A stretch of DNA of 64,000 bases from Pseudomonas iranensis (GTDB lineage Bacteria > Pseudomonadota > Gammaproteobacteria > Pseudomonadales > Pseudomonadaceae). Both the position numbers and the translations under genes were made by a program. Under the pieces are notes generated by a model that was not told where the DNA came from, did no database searches, and saw only the letters and a program-made list of their open reading frames with translations. The stretch is from positions 558,001 to 622,000 of the forward strand of contig NZ_CP077092.1 of assembly GCF_014268585.2 (NCBI RefSeq). Reading direction: 5' to 3'. Positions 1 to 8,891 of the stretch are shown piece after piece (the stretch's first letter is position 1; each line of letters starts with the position of its first letter).

Positions 1-980
1 TCGTGTTCATGATCGGTGGCGCACTGTCCTACCGCGTGCCGCCAACCGGCTGGAAACCTGAAGGCTGGACCGCTCCGGCGAAGAAAGCTTCCAACGCGAT
101 GATCACCAACCGTCACGTTCACGTGAATGTAGCGTGGAAAACTCCGCAATTCCGTCTGGTCTGGCTGGTGCTGTGCCTGAACGTGTCGGCGGGTATCGGT
201 ATCCTCGGCATGGCTTCGCCACTGTTGCAGGAAGTGTTCGGCGGCAAACTGCTGGGCGTTGATGTGCCGTTTGGTCAGCTCGACGCTGGCCAACTGGCCT
301 CGATCGCGGCGATCGCAGCGGGCTTCACCGGTCTGCTGAGCCTGTTCAACATCGGTGGTCGCTTCTTCTGGGCCTCGTTCTCCGACTACCTGGGCCGCAA
401 GAACACCTACTTCGTGTTCTTCGCGCTGGGTTTTGCCCTGTACGCGCTGATTCCGAACATGGGCCATCTGGGCAACGTTGCGCTGTTCGTGGCGGCGTTC
501 TGCATCATCCTGTCGATGTACGGCGGTGGTTTCGCCACCGTTCCGGCGTATCTGGCCGACCTGTTCGGTACGCAGATGGTTGGCGCGATCCACGGTCGTC
601 TGCTGACTGCCTGGGCCGCTGCCGGCGTGCTCGGTCCGGTGCTGGTGAACTACCTGCGTGAATATCAGTTGAGCATCGGCGTTGAACGCGCTGCCGCTTA
701 CGACATCACCCTGTACATCCTCGCCGGCCTGCTGGTGTTGGGCTTCCTGTGCAACCTGATGGTGCGCCCGGTGGCCGACAAGTACTTCATGACCGACGCC
801 GAACTGGCCGCCGAACAGGCGCTGGGCCACGACAAGGGTGCCGATGCCAGCACCGTTCTGGAGTGGAAAGCGGCGCCGGGCACCAAGCCTCTGGCGATCG
901 CTGCCTGGCTGGTGGTGGGTATTCCGTTGGCGTGGGGTGTGTGGGTGACCCTGCAGAAGACGGCGGTACTGTTTCACTAA
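1..980 (+). CDS. OFA-type MFS transporter, 3' part (5' end outside window)
   Basis: The reading frame is open from the first base and ends with TAA at 978-980, so the gene is cut by the window edge; about 325 residues remain. They look like the second half of a major facilitator protein: a cytoplasmic loop, then hydrophobic segments from about residue 50, with a GGRFFWASFSDYLGRKN loop that fits MFS motif A between the first two helices of the C-terminal bundle. The sequence resembles the oxalate/formate antiporter (OFA) family, which exchanges small carboxylates across the inner membrane. The substrate cannot be read from this fragment. A REP doublet follows, and no terminator with a T tract is visible. 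Confidence 0.75.
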   Translation, partial: VFMIGGALSYRVPPTGWKPEGWTAPAKKASNAMITNRHVHVNVAWKTPQFRLVWLVLCLNVSAGIGILGMASPLLQEVFGGKLLGVDVPFGQLDAGQLASIAAIAAGFTGLLSLFNIGGRFFWASFSDYLGRKNTYFVFFALGFALYALIPNMGHLGNVALFVAAFCIILSMYGGGFATVPAYLADLFGTQMVGAIHGRLLTAWAAAGVLGPVLVNYLREYQLSIGVERAAAYDITLYILAGLLVLGFLCNLMVRPVADKYFMTDAELAAEQALGHDKGADASTVLEWKAAPGTKPLAIAAWLVVGIPLAWGVWVTLQKTAVLFH

Positions 981-1006
981 GGTGTTAGCTGAATAAACAC
1001 CGAACC

Positions 1007-1096
1007 TGTGGGAGCGAGCCTGCTCGCGAAGACGGAGCACCAGTCGACATCAATGTTGGCTGGCGTACCGCATTCGCGAGCAGGCTCGCTCCCACA
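1007..1096. repeat. REP doublet (REPIN-like), family A
   Basis: Two inverted copies of a REP motif (left arm GTGGGAGCGAGCCTGCTCG, right arm its complement) are separated by about 40 bases, giving a 90-base hairpin-forming unit between the MFS gene and hisB. The same unit recurs at six other intergenic places in this window with almost the same length, as expected for REPINs moved by a RAYT transposase encoded elsewhere. Confidence 0.9.
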
Positions 1097-1186
1097 TTTG
1101 TTTATGGCATGCCTGTAATGGCTTGTATGGACATGTCTACCCGCGACAGCCGGGCGTTCTATCCGTCAGGCATCTCACCTCTCGTG

Positions 1187-1215
1187 TTTCTGTTTGCCTC
1201 CTGCGTGCCTATAAT
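1187..1215 (+). promoter_or_regulatory. candidate sigma70 promoter of hisB
   Basis: A perfect TATAAT at 1210-1215 lies 38 bases before the hisB ATG. The hexamer 17 bases upstream, TTTCTG, is a weak -35. It is the best promoter candidate for the his genes here. The -10 is seen directly; its use is inferred. Confidence 0.45.
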
Positions 1216-1253
1216 GGCTGCCTTTTTCGCCCAATGATTTTGCGGAGCTGGTG

Positions 1254-1847
1254 ATGGCCGAACGTAAGGCGTCTGTCGAGCGCGACACTCTGGAAACCCA
1301 GATCAAAGCCTCGATCAACCTTGATGGCACCGGAAAGGCCCGATTCGATATCGGTGTACCTTTTCTTGAGCACATGCTGGACCAGATCGCCCGTCACGGG
1401 TTGATCGATCTGGATATCGAATGCAAGGGCGATCTGCATATCGACGACCACCATACGGTGGAAGACGTCGGTATCACCCTCGGCCAGGCCTTCGCCAAAG
1501 CCATCGGCGACAAAAAAGGCATCCGTCGCTACGGCCATGCCTACGTGCCGCTCGATGAAGCGCTGTCGCGCGTGGTGATCGATTTCTCCGGTCGCCCGGG
1601 CCTGCAGATGCACGTGCCGTACACCCGCGCTACCGTCGGCGGTTTCGACGTTGACCTGTTCCAGGAATTCTTCCAGGGCTTCGTCAACCACGCGCTGGTC
1701 AGCGTGCACATCGACAACCTGCGCGGCACCAACACCCACCACCAGATCGAAACCGTGTTCAAGGCTTTCGGCCGCGCGCTGCGCATGGCTGTCGAGCTGG
1801 ACGAGCGCATGGCCGGGCAAATGCCATCGACCAAAGGCGTTCTGTAA
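1254..1847 (+). CDS. hisB: imidazoleglycerol-phosphate dehydratase
   Basis: This is the stand-alone dehydratase HisB (197 aa), which converts imidazoleglycerol phosphate to imidazoleacetol phosphate in histidine synthesis, in the cytoplasm. Two metal-binding signatures are visible, [10 protein letters not shown] near residue 64 and [11 protein letters not shown] near residue 160. The length fits the monofunctional enzyme; the phosphatase domain fused to it in enteric bacteria is absent. The ATG at 1254 is preferred over the GTG at 1251 because GGAG at 1244-1247 is correctly spaced. The stop overlaps the hisH ATG by one base (TAATG), indicating translational coupling. Confidence 0.97.
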   Translation: MAERKASVERDTLETQIKASINLDGTGKARFDIGVPFLEHMLDQIARHGLIDLDIECKGDLHIDDHHTVEDVGITLGQAFAKAIGDKKGIRRYGHAYVPLDEALSRVVIDFSGRPGLQMHVPYTRATVGGFDVDLFQEFFQGFVNHALVSVHIDNLRGTNTHHQIETVFKAFGRALRMAVELDERMAGQMPSTKGVL

Positions 1848-2485
1848 TGCAGACGGTTGCAGTTATCGACTACGGCATGGGCAATCTGCACTCGGTGGCC
1901 AAGGCTCTTGAGCACGTCGGCGCCGGCAAGGTGCTGATCACCAGCGATGCGAACGTGATTCGCGAAGCCGACCGCGTGGTATTCCCGGGCGTTGGCGCGA
2001 TTCGCGATTGCATGGCGGAGATCCGTCGCCTCGGCTTCGATTCGCTGGTCCGTGAGGTCAGCCAGGATCGGCCGTTCCTCGGCATCTGCGTCGGCATGCA
2101 AGCCTTGCTCGATACCAGCGAAGAGAACGCCGGCGTCGACTGCATCGGCCTGTTTCCGGGCGCGGTGAAATTCTTCGGCAAGGATCTGCACGAAGACGGC
2201 GAGCACCTGAAGGTCCCTCACATGGGCTGGAACGAGGTGAAGCAGAACATCAGTCACCCGTTGTGGCATGACATCCCGGATCTGGCGCGTTTCTACTTCG
2301 TGCACAGCTACTACATCGCCGCCGCCAATGCGCGGCAGGTGGTAGGCAGCGGTCATTACGGTGTCGATTTCGCTGCAGCGCTGGCCGACGGTTCGCGTTT
2401 CGCCGTGCAGTTCCACCCGGAGAAAAGCCATACCCACGGCCTGCAACTGTTGCAGAACTTCGCTGCGTGGGACGGTCGCTGGTAA
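1847..2485 (+). CDS. hisH: imidazole glycerol phosphate synthase, glutaminase subunit
   Basis: HisH (212 aa) is the class I glutamine amidotransferase subunit that supplies ammonia to HisF for formation of the imidazole ring. The nucleophile Cys is in GICVGMQ (about residue 84), and the His and Glu of the triad are in QFHPEKSH (about residue 193). It starts inside the hisB stop codon and is followed directly, with no gap, by the next ATG at 2486, so the genes are almost certainly cotranscribed. Its partner hisF is two genes downstream. Confidence 0.97.
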   Translation: MQTVAVIDYGMGNLHSVAKALEHVGAGKVLITSDANVIREADRVVFPGVGAIRDCMAEIRRLGFDSLVREVSQDRPFLGICVGMQALLDTSEENAGVDCIGLFPGAVKFFGKDLHEDGEHLKVPHMGWNEVKQNISHPLWHDIPDLARFYFVHSYYIAAANARQVVGSGHYGVDFAAALADGSRFAVQFHPEKSHTHGLQLLQNFAAWDGRW

Positions 2486-2746
2486 ATGGCTGTCAAGAAA
2501 TCCAAACCGCCGATTCTGACCCTCACTCCCGAGCAGGAGAGCGAGGCCAGTCGCAAGATTCAGCGGTTCATGGAAGACCGTTTCGAACTGGATCTGGGTT
2601 CGTTCGAGGCGGCGGAAATTCTTGAGCTGTTTACCCGCGAGATTGCTCCGCACTATTACAACAGGGCGATTTTCGATGTGCAGACCCACCTCAAGGAACG
2701 GTTTGAAAGCATCGAAAGCGACCTGTGGGCGCTCGAAAAAAATTAA
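2486..2746 (+). CDS. DUF2164 family protein
   Basis: This small acidic protein (86 aa) matches the DUF2164 family as I recall it, with LTPEQESEASRKIQRFM and the central ELDLGSFEAAEILELF. It has no signal peptide or membrane segment and no known function. Its ATG follows the hisH stop with zero spacing, so it is translated within the his mRNA. No own ribosome site is needed, although the hisH 3' end may provide one. Its place inside the histidine pathway is noteworthy, but no enzymatic motif supports a role in histidine synthesis. Confidence 0.85.
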   Translation: MAVKKSKPPILTLTPEQESEASRKIQRFMEDRFELDLGSFEAAEILELFTREIAPHYYNRAIFDVQTHLKERFESIESDLWALEKN

Positions 2747-2832
2747 GAGCAGCGGCAAGCGTCAAGCTGCAAGCTGCAAGAGATAGACGCGCGTGCGCGC
2801 TTGCAGCTTATGGCTTGCAGCTTGCCGCTCTT
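2745..2832. repeat. inverted repeat, family F (AAGCTGCAAG type)
   Basis: The left arm, AAGAGCAGCGGCAAGC followed by CAAGCTGCAAGCTGCAAG, is mirrored by a right arm ending in GCTTGCCGCTCTT, with a short GC-rich centre. The hairpin fills the gap between the DUF2164 gene and hisA. A related but less regular copy lies on the other side of hisA. Confidence 0.85.
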
Positions 2833-2849
2833 TTGACGAAGGAAAAAGC

Positions 2850-3599
2850 ATGCTGATTATTCCCGCTATCGATCTCAAAGACGGTGCCTGCGTACGTCTG
2901 CGCCAGGGCCGCATGGAAGATTCCACGGTGTTCTCCGATGACCCGGTGAGCATGGCTGCCAAGTGGGTGGAGGGCGGTTGCCGTCGTCTGCATCTGGTCG
3001 ACCTCAACGGCGCGTTCGAAGGCCAGCCGGTCAACGGCGAAGTGGTCACCGCGATCGCCAAGCGCTACCCGACCCTGCCGATCCAGATCGGTGGCGGCAT
3101 CCGTTCGCTGGAAACCATCGAGCATTACGTCAAGGCCGGCGTTAGCTACGTGATCATCGGCACCAAAGCCGTAAAAGATCCGGCGTTCGTTGCTGAAGCC
3201 TGCCGTGCGTTTCCGGGCAAGATTATCGTCGGTCTGGATGCCAAAGACGGTTTCGTCGCCACCGACGGCTGGGCGGAAATCAGCACCGTGCAGGTCATTG
3301 ACCTGGCCAAGCAGTTCGAAGCCGACGGCGTGTCCTCGATCGTTTATACCGACATCGCCAAAGACGGCATGATGCAGGGCTGCAACGTACCGTTCACCGC
3401 TGCGCTGGCCGCTGCCACCAGGATTCCGGTGATCGCTTCCGGCGGCATCCATAACCTGGGTGATATCAAGTCGCTGCTCGACGCCAAGGCACCGGGCATC
3501 ATCGGCGCGATCACGGGCCGCGCGATCTATGAGGGCACTTTGGATGTTGCAGAGGCTCAAGCTTTTTGTGATGGCTACGCGGCCAGCTCCAAGTTGTAA
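2850..3599 (+). CDS. hisA: ProFAR isomerase, HisA
   Basis: HisA (249 aa) is the (beta-alpha)8 barrel that isomerises the aminoaldose ProFAR to the aminoketose PRFAR. The N-terminal [12 protein letters not shown] carries the first catalytic Asp, and [13 protein letters not shown] in the second half carries the other. Phosphate-binding glycines are in QIGGGIRS and IASGGI. The ATG at 2850 was chosen because the barrel begins there and GAAGGA lies just upstream; the frame is open back to 2793, but that stretch is the repeat. It is flanked on both sides by family F repeats. Confidence 0.97.
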   Translation: MLIIPAIDLKDGACVRLRQGRMEDSTVFSDDPVSMAAKWVEGGCRRLHLVDLNGAFEGQPVNGEVVTAIAKRYPTLPIQIGGGIRSLETIEHYVKAGVSYVIIGTKAVKDPAFVAEACRAFPGKIIVGLDAKDGFVATDGWAEISTVQVIDLAKQFEADGVSSIVYTDIAKDGMMQGCNVPFTAALAAATRIPVIASGGIHNLGDIKSLLDAKAPGIIGAITGRAIYEGTLDVAEAQAFCDGYAASSKL

Positions 3600-3675
3600 G
3601 CTGCAAGCTGCAAGTTAGAAACTCGACCGCGATCGGCTCTTTCCTGCAGCTAGTAGCTTGAAGCTTGCAACTCTT
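3591..3675. repeat. inverted repeat, family F, second copy
   Basis: The arms AAGTTGTAAGCTGCAAGC and GCTTGAAGCTTGCAACTCTT are imperfect inverted copies. The left arm includes the hisA stop codon (3597-3599), so the end of hisA is formed by the repeat. It occupies the whole hisA-hisF gap. Confidence 0.75.
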
Positions 3676-3692
3676 AATCGGAGATTAAGCCC

Positions 3693-4463
3693 ATGGCGTT
3701 AGCCAAACGCATCATCCCTTGCCTGGACGTGGACAACGGCCGGGTCGTCAAAGGTGTGAAGTTCGAGAACATCCGCGACGCCGGTGACCCGGTGGAAATC
3801 GCCCGTCGCTACGACGAGCAGGGTGCCGACGAGATTACCTTTCTCGACATTACCGCCAGCGTCGATGGCCGTGACACCACGCTGCATACCGTCGAGCGCA
3901 TGGCCAGTCAGGTGTTCATCCCGCTGACCGTCGGCGGTGGCGTGCGTACCGTGCAGGACATCCGCAATCTGCTCAATGCCGGCGCAGACAAGGTGTCGAT
4001 CAACACCGCCGCCGTGTTCAACCCCGAGTTCGTTGGCGAAGCCGCGCAGCATTTCGGCTCGCAGTGCATCGTCGTCGCCATCGACGCCAAGAAAGTCTCC
4101 GGCCCCGGCGAAACCCCGCGCTGGGAAATCTTCACCCACGGCGGGCGCAAGCCGACCGGTCTCGACGCAGTCGAGTGGGCGAAGAAAATGGAAGGCCTCG
4201 GTGCCGGTGAAATCCTCCTGACCAGCATGGATCAGGACGGCATGAAAAATGGCTTCGACCTCGGCGTGACCCGCGCCATCAGCGACGCGCTGGGCATTCC
4301 GGTGATCGCTTCCGGTGGCGTCGGCAATTTGCAGCATCTGGCCGACGGCATTCTCGAAGGCCATGCCAGTGCGGTGCTGGCGGCAAGTATTTTCCACTTC
4401 GGCGAATACACCGTGCAGGAAGCCAAGGCCTACATGTCGCATCGTGGCATCGTCATGCGCTAA
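3693..4463 (+). CDS. hisF: imidazole glycerol phosphate synthase, cyclase subunit
   Basis: HisF (256 aa) is the barrel subunit that combines PRFAR with ammonia from HisH to make imidazoleglycerol phosphate and [17 protein letters not shown] contains the first catalytic Asp and [15 protein letters not shown] the second; GGGVRT and ASGGVG bind the phosphates. The length is normal for the family. The ATG at 3693 has CGGAG at 3679-3683 upstream. It is the last his gene of this cluster and is followed by a hairpin at 4486-4518. Confidence 0.97.
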   Translation: MALAKRIIPCLDVDNGRVVKGVKFENIRDAGDPVEIARRYDEQGADEITFLDITASVDGRDTTLHTVERMASQVFIPLTVGGGVRTVQDIRNLLNAGADKVSINTAAVFNPEFVGEAAQHFGSQCIVVAIDAKKVSGPGETPRWEIFTHGGRKPTGLDAVEWAKKMEGLGAGEILLTSMDQDGMKNGFDLGVTRAISDALGIPVIASGGVGNLQHLADGILEGHASAVLAASIFHFGEYTVQEAKAYMSHRGIVMR

Positions 4464-4485
4464 AGCCTACAGGCCAGTGGACAGC

Positions 4486-4518
4486 ATGGCGCGCCCAAGG
4501 CACTCTTGGGCACGCCAT
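4486..4518 (+). terminator. hairpin after hisF (no T tract)
   Basis: ATGGCGCGCCCAAG at 4486-4499 pairs with CTTGGGCACGCCAT at 4505-4518 (13 of 14 bases, 5-base loop). No T run follows, so it may be a weak or Rho-assisted terminator, or an mRNA stabiliser ahead of the next gene, which starts 18 bases later. Confidence 0.4.
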
Positions 4519-4536
4519 GGATTCCGGTAGCCCGAC

Positions 4537-5292
4537 ATGATCAAACGCCTGCTTGTTGTTCTCGCCAGCGCCTCGTTGTTGTTCATCAGCAATGCCCGGG
4601 CCGAAACCAGTCCCGACACCGATCTGGTGCTACTCACCGAGAACTTCCCGCCGTACAACATGGCGAAGAACGGCAAGAATTTCGCCCAGGGCGACAACAT
4701 CAACGGCATTGCCACGGACATCGTTCGCGAGATGTTCCAGCGCGCCGGTCTCACTTACAGCCTGACCCTGCGTTTCCCCTGGGAACGTGTCTACAAGCTC
4801 GCCCTGGAAAATCCCGGTTATGGGGCCTTCGTCATGGCGCGCCTGCCCGATCGGGAAAGACTGTTCAAATGGGTCGGGCCGATCGGTCCCGACGACTGGA
4901 TTCTGCTGGCCAAGGCTGACAGCAAGATCACCCTGGACACCCTCAATGATGCCCGCAAATACAAGATCGGCGCCTACAAGGGCGATGCGATTGCCGAGAC
5001 GCTGACCAAGCAGGGGCTGAAACCGGTGGTGGTGCTGCGCGATCAGGACAATGCGAAAAAGCTGGTAAACGGCCAGATCGATCTCTGGGCTACCGGCGAT
5101 CCTGCCGGCCGTTATCTGGCGCGGCAGGATGGCGTGACCGGCCTGAAGACTGTGCTGCGCTTCAACAGCGCGGAGTTGTACCTGGCGCTGAACAAGGACG
5201 TTTCCGATGACGTTGTCGCCAAGCTGCAGACCGCGCTGGATCAGTTGCGCAAGGAAGGCGTGGTCGATGAAATCATGGGGCGCTATCTGTAG
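4537..5292 (+). CDS. periplasmic substrate-binding protein, family 3 type
   Basis: This 251-aa protein has a signal peptide (MIKRLLVVLASASLLFISNARA, cleavage probably before ETSP) and then the two-lobed fold of SBP_bac_3 proteins: LVLLTENFPPYNM at the start, GIATDIVREMFQRAG, and a C-terminal LQTALDQLRKEGVVDEIM helix typical of amino-acid binding proteins. No permease or ATPase gene is adjacent, so it is an orphan binding protein, or serves a transporter elsewhere or a signalling role. The ligand is unknown. Its 3' end overlaps the convergent Vps62-like gene by 20 bases. Confidence 0.85.
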   Translation: MIKRLLVVLASASLLFISNARAETSPDTDLVLLTENFPPYNMAKNGKNFAQGDNINGIATDIVREMFQRAGLTYSLTLRFPWERVYKLALENPGYGAFVMARLPDRERLFKWVGPIGPDDWILLAKADSKITLDTLNDARKYKIGAYKGDAIAETLTKQGLKPVVVLRDQDNAKKLVNGQIDLWATGDPAGRYLARQDGVTGLKTVLRFNSAELYLALNKDVSDDVVAKLQTALDQLRKEGVVDEIMGRYL

Positions 5293-6646
5293 CAGATGGC
5301 TGATCCGGCATTGCCTGCGCAGCGCTGATTTCGTCCTGTGTCAGAGACGACTGTACAGTCTGTTCTTCGACCGGCTCCGGTTCCGACACCGCGATGATCT
5401 CAGGCTTGGCTTGCGCGTACTGGCTGATGTGCAGACTGCTGCCATCGGTGTAGCTGAAACCTTCTGTCACTGACGTGCCGTCTGCACGCAGCAGCGTGTA
5501 GTCGCTCTGCACCAGATACGATGCCACCGATCTGTTTTTGTCCACGACCGCAACCACTTCGATGCTCGCCGTATTGAGCCAGTCATTCGAATGTATCTCG
5601 CATTGGGTGAAGTCATGGCCCAGCCGTGCGGAAAACATCGGCGCGTTGTGCTGATTGTTTTGCCATTGGCCGCCGAATTCGACGGAGGTGGTGTGGGTGA
5701 ACGTGCGCAACCCGGCGGTTCGCTGAGCGCGAGGTGCTGTCCATTTGAATATCTGGCTGTCATTGCCATCATTGCGTGCATGACCGACCAGCACGTACTG
5801 ATCCTGGCGTTGCAGCAGATAGAAGGGCGAGTGACGCAGTTGCTCGGTGGCGATGTAACGCGGATCCTTGACGGTGAACCAGGGCAGAATGGCGATGTAA
5901 GACGGATCGTCGACAGTGTCCAAAGGCGTCGGCGTTTCCCCGCACAGCACCGGTGGCGATGGGCGTGTATGCATCTGAAGTCCAATCTGCAAGCGCAAAC
6001 AATAGACCGGGAAACTGGCCGGTCTGGTGTAATCACCCAGGCCGAAAAAACTGCCCGATGCCAGGTATATCTCGCCAGGTAGGGCGGTTGGGGGAACGGC
6101 GCTCCAGGTACTGACACGCTGTCGGGCTTTGCTGCCCTTGTCGTCCCAGATCAGGTCGCTGCTATTCGATCCGATGACCAGATCGGCGCGAACGCAGCGG
6201 ACAGCGTTGAGCGACGGTTTTTCATGATCATTGGAGCACACCGACCCCAGCGCCACGTAGCCGGCCGGAGGCAGCGGTCGCCAGATCGACAGATCTCTTT
6301 TCGAACCTGACCCGGAATCCTTCCAGATCAGCTCGTAGTCATCGGGACGGCGCAGTGCCCTGCCTTTGGTGGGATCAGTGCTGGCAATGTCTGCTTCGCA
6401 AACAACCGCCACCACGCGTTCGTCATTGATGTTGCCCAAGCCTCTGGTGACGACATCGCCCAAGGGAAAATAACCGGGCAGCGCGTCGGGGGCCGGTGTC
6501 GGGCGCCAGAACGACGCAGATTTGGCCGACAGACCGTCGGTATCCCAGATGCGCAGAAATTCTGTTGTGAAGTTGATCAGCAGGTTATCGATGCGGATGG
6601 GTTCAGACCGCCCTGTGGGCGGGATAATCGGGGGGTTGTTTGTCAT
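5273..6646 (-). CDS. Vps62-related protein
   Basis: This 457-aa protein resembles the Vps62 / DUF946 family, best known from fungi and plants and also found in pseudomonads. The N-terminal half holds three internal repeats of one pattern (Trp, Pro-rich turn, Gly-Tyr, then Leu-Gly): SFWRPTPAPDALPGY at residues 45-59, SIWRPLPPAGYVALG at 120-134 and STWSAVPPTALPGE at 179-192, which suggests a three-bladed beta fold. There is no signal peptide. The start at 6646 was chosen over 6676 because CAGGAG is well placed before it. A small palindrome (GCGACTC/GAGTCGC, 6669-6686) lies in the leader. The C-terminal 40 residues are acidic and Gln-rich. Function unknown. Confidence 0.75.
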   Translation of the reverse strand: MTNNPPIIPPTGRSEPIRIDNLLINFTTEFLRIWDTDGLSAKSASFWRPTPAPDALPGYFPLGDVVTRGLGNINDERVVAVVCEADIASTDPTKGRALRRPDDYELIWKDSGSGSKRDLSIWRPLPPAGYVALGSVCSNDHEKPSLNAVRCVRADLVIGSNSSDLIWDDKGSKARQRVSTWSAVPPTALPGEIYLASGSFFGLGDYTRPASFPVYCLRLQIGLQMHTRPSPPVLCGETPTPLDTVDDPSYIAILPWFTVKDPRYIATEQLRHSPFYLLQRQDQYVLVGHARNDGNDSQIFKWTAPRAQRTAGLRTFTHTTSVEFGGQWQNNQHNAPMFSARLGHDFTQCEIHSNDWLNTASIEVVAVVDKNRSVASYLVQSDYTLLRADGTSVTEGFSYTDGSSLHISQYAQAKPEIIAVSEPEPVEEQTVQSSLTQDEISAAQAMPDQPSATDSAP

Positions 6647-6761
6647 GGGCACTCCTGATAGTTGAAAGCGACTCAAAGGAGTCGCGACCTGCAGCAGGTC
6701 TTACTATCCGGAACGGGGCAGGGCGTACGGTGGTAACTATGTATTGCAGCGTGACCGGGTA

Positions 6762-7538
6762 TTACCGGTAAACGCCGTCCTTGCCATGCCCGGCCATGGC
6801 GCGGTTGCTGCGCACGCTGATCATCTGCCTGATATCGATCCAGTCGATGCCCTGCGCTTTGAGCTTGGGTAATTCGCGCTCGAGCACCGCCAGGGTCTGC
6901 GGATACGGATGGCCGATCATCACCGCTGAACCCTGTTTGTGCGCCAGGGAGATCGCGGTCTGTAGCTGAGTGGCAATGGCCGCTTCGGTGCGCTCATCGT
7001 CGAGAAACACGTCTCTGGAAACGCTGGCCAGATCGATTTTCTGCGCTTGCTGCGCTGCGACCGTTTGAGCGCTGGTGCGGCTGTCGACGAAGAACTTGTG
7101 CCGACGCTGCAACTCGCCCATCAACCATGCCATCGCCGCAGGCTGCGCGGTCATGCGGCTGCCCATGTGGTTGTTGATACCGGCGGTGAAGGGGACTTTT
7201 GCAAACGCGGCATTCAGGCGTTTCTGCAATTCTTCGAGGGGCAGTTCGGGGTGCCACGCGTAAGGCCCGGTGGCCGGGTCCATGGGCATGTGCAGGATGA
7301 CGATCTTGCCGGCGCGATGGGCTTCGCGGGCAAATTCGGTGGCGTGCGGGGTGTCGGGCATGATCGCTGCCGTGACCGGGCCGGGCAGGGCGAGCACGCG
7401 ACGATCCCGGGGCAGGTTCTGCCCCAGGTCGTCGATGATCAATGTCAGATAGGCTTTGTGCGGCGAGGAGCTGGCGGGCTCTGCTTGGGCAAAACCCGCC
7501 AGACAGCACAGCAGAACGCAGAGGGAACGCAGCAACAT
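6762..7538 (-). CDS. divergent polysaccharide deacetylase, YibQ-like
   Basis: The protein (258 aa) begins with a signal peptide (MLLRSLCVLLCCLAGFAQA) followed by a divergent NodB-like deacetylase domain: LTLIIDDLGQN, the ILHMPMDP strand, GINNHMGSRMT and FFVDSRTS. The Asp and His residues of these motifs could bind metal, although activity of this family is not well established. It is the third gene of gpmI-envC-ctpA-yibQ, the same neighbourhood as gpmM-envC-yibQ in E. coli, which points to the cell envelope. It starts 2 bases from the ctpA stop, so cotranscription is very likely. Confidence 0.9.
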   Translation of the reverse strand: MLLRSLCVLLCCLAGFAQAEPASSSPHKAYLTLIIDDLGQNLPRDRRVLALPGPVTAAIMPDTPHATEFAREAHRAGKIVILHMPMDPATGPYAWHPELPLEELQKRLNAAFAKVPFTAGINNHMGSRMTAQPAAMAWLMGELQRRHKFFVDSRTSAQTVAAQQAQKIDLASVSRDVFLDDERTEAAIATQLQTAISLAHKQGSAVMIGHPYPQTLAVLERELPKLKAQGIDWIDIRQMISVRSNRAMAGHGKDGVYR

Positions 7539-7540
7539 CC

Positions 7541-8860
7541 TCAGCGGCCGGAGGTGATGCTCAGGCCTTTGAGCAGGCTCAGGGCTTGGGCCAACTGGTA
7601 ATCGTCATCCTGCGGCATCGCTTTGGCCTTGCCGCCGGAACCGCTCGGTTTGTCGGCGCCGCCGTTGCCGTTGCCCAAGTGACCTTGCAGATCGGCTTCC
7701 TTGAAGTATTCGCTGTCGGCTTCGTTGGTGATTTTCGCGCGGCGCACTTCGATGTCCGGCACGATGCCCTGAGCCTGAATCGAGCGGCCGTTCGGCGTGA
7801 AGTACAGCGCGGTGGTGATCTTCAGCGCGCGGTCGTTGTTCAGCGGCAGCACGGTCTGCACCGACCCCTTGCCGAAACTGGTGGTGCCCATGACCACGGC
7901 ACGTTTCTGGTCCTGCAGGGCGCCGGCGACGATTTCCGAAGCCGAGGCACTGCCACCGTTGATCAGCACGACCATCGGCACCGCTTCGCTTTCGTCCTTG
8001 CCGGTGGCGGAGAAGCGCAATTCGGAGTTGGCGATGCGGCCCTTGGTGTAGACGATCAGGCCTTTGGTGATGAAGTGGTCGACCACTTCCACTGCCGATT
8101 GCAGTACGCCGCCCGGATTGTTGCGCAGGTCGAGAATGATGCCGTTGAGCTTCTTGCCGTTGTCCTTGCGCAGTTTGGCCAGAGCCTTGGAGACTTCTTC
8201 GCCGGTCTTGACCTGGAACTGGGTGATGCGGATGTAGCCGTAGCCCGATTCCAGCAGTTGCGCCTTGACGCTTTTCACCTGAATCACTGCACGGGCCAGG
8301 GTCACATCGAACGGCGTGCCGCCATCGCGAACCAGGGTCAGGGTGATTTTCTGGCCGATCTTGCCGCGCATCTTGTCGACGGCTTCGGTCATGGTCTGGC
8401 CGCGGGTTGGCTGGCCGTTGATCTTGACGATGAAGTCGCCAGCCTGAATGCCGGCCTTCGACGCCGGGGTGTCGTCGATCGGCGAGACAACCTTGATGAA
8501 GCCGTCCTCGGCGCCGACTTCGATGCCCAGGCCGCCGAATTCACCGCTGGTGCTTTCCTGCAGCTCGGTGAAATCTTCCGGGCCAAGGTAGGCCGAATGC
8601 GGATCGAGGTTGCTGAGCATGCCCTTGATCGCGTTTTCCAGCAGGGTCTTGTCGTCCACAGGCTCGACGTACGCGGCTTTGATCCGGTCCATGACCTCGG
8701 CGAAGGTGCGCAGCTCTTCCAGCGGCAACGGCGCCTTGGCGGTCGCGGCAGTGCCTGCCGGAGCGACGGTCGGGGCCGGTTGTGCGGCGAACGCCAGAGG
8801 CGCGCCGATCACCAGGGCGATCGTCAGGGCCAGCGAGGTAAGGCGGGACAAATGCAGCAT
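7541..8860 (-). CDS. ctpA: carboxy-terminal processing protease, S41 family
   Basis: This 439-aa periplasmic protease has a signal peptide (MLHLSRLTSLALTIALVIGAPLAFA), a PDZ domain at about residues 95-180 (FGGLGIEVGAEDG, AGIQAGDFIVKINGQP) and the S41 protease core. The Ser of the Ser-Lys dyad is in NGGSASASEI and the Lys in TSFGKGSVQ. CtpA of Pseudomonas works with a lipoprotein adaptor to degrade peptidoglycan endopeptidases; the adaptor gene is not in this window. It lies directly downstream of envC, another cell-wall gene. The C-terminal tail is rich in Gly, Asn and Lys and is probably flexible. Confidence 0.95.
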   Translation of the reverse strand: MLHLSRLTSLALTIALVIGAPLAFAAQPAPTVAPAGTAATAKAPLPLEELRTFAEVMDRIKAAYVEPVDDKTLLENAIKGMLSNLDPHSAYLGPEDFTELQESTSGEFGGLGIEVGAEDGFIKVVSPIDDTPASKAGIQAGDFIVKINGQPTRGQTMTEAVDKMRGKIGQKITLTLVRDGGTPFDVTLARAVIQVKSVKAQLLESGYGYIRITQFQVKTGEEVSKALAKLRKDNGKKLNGIILDLRNNPGGVLQSAVEVVDHFITKGLIVYTKGRIANSELRFSATGKDESEAVPMVVLINGGSASASEIVAGALQDQKRAVVMGTTSFGKGSVQTVLPLNNDRALKITTALYFTPNGRSIQAQGIVPDIEVRRAKITNEADSEYFKEADLQGHLGNGNGGADKPSGSGGKAKAMPQDDDYQLAQALSLLKGLSITSGR

Positions 8861-8891
8861 GTCGAACGAACTCCTGAATTAGGTGGTGCGC

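Noticed and set aside
1007..1096. REP doublets as a CRISPR array
   Set aside because: Only two inverted motifs occur per site, with no direct-repeat series, spacers or cas genes.
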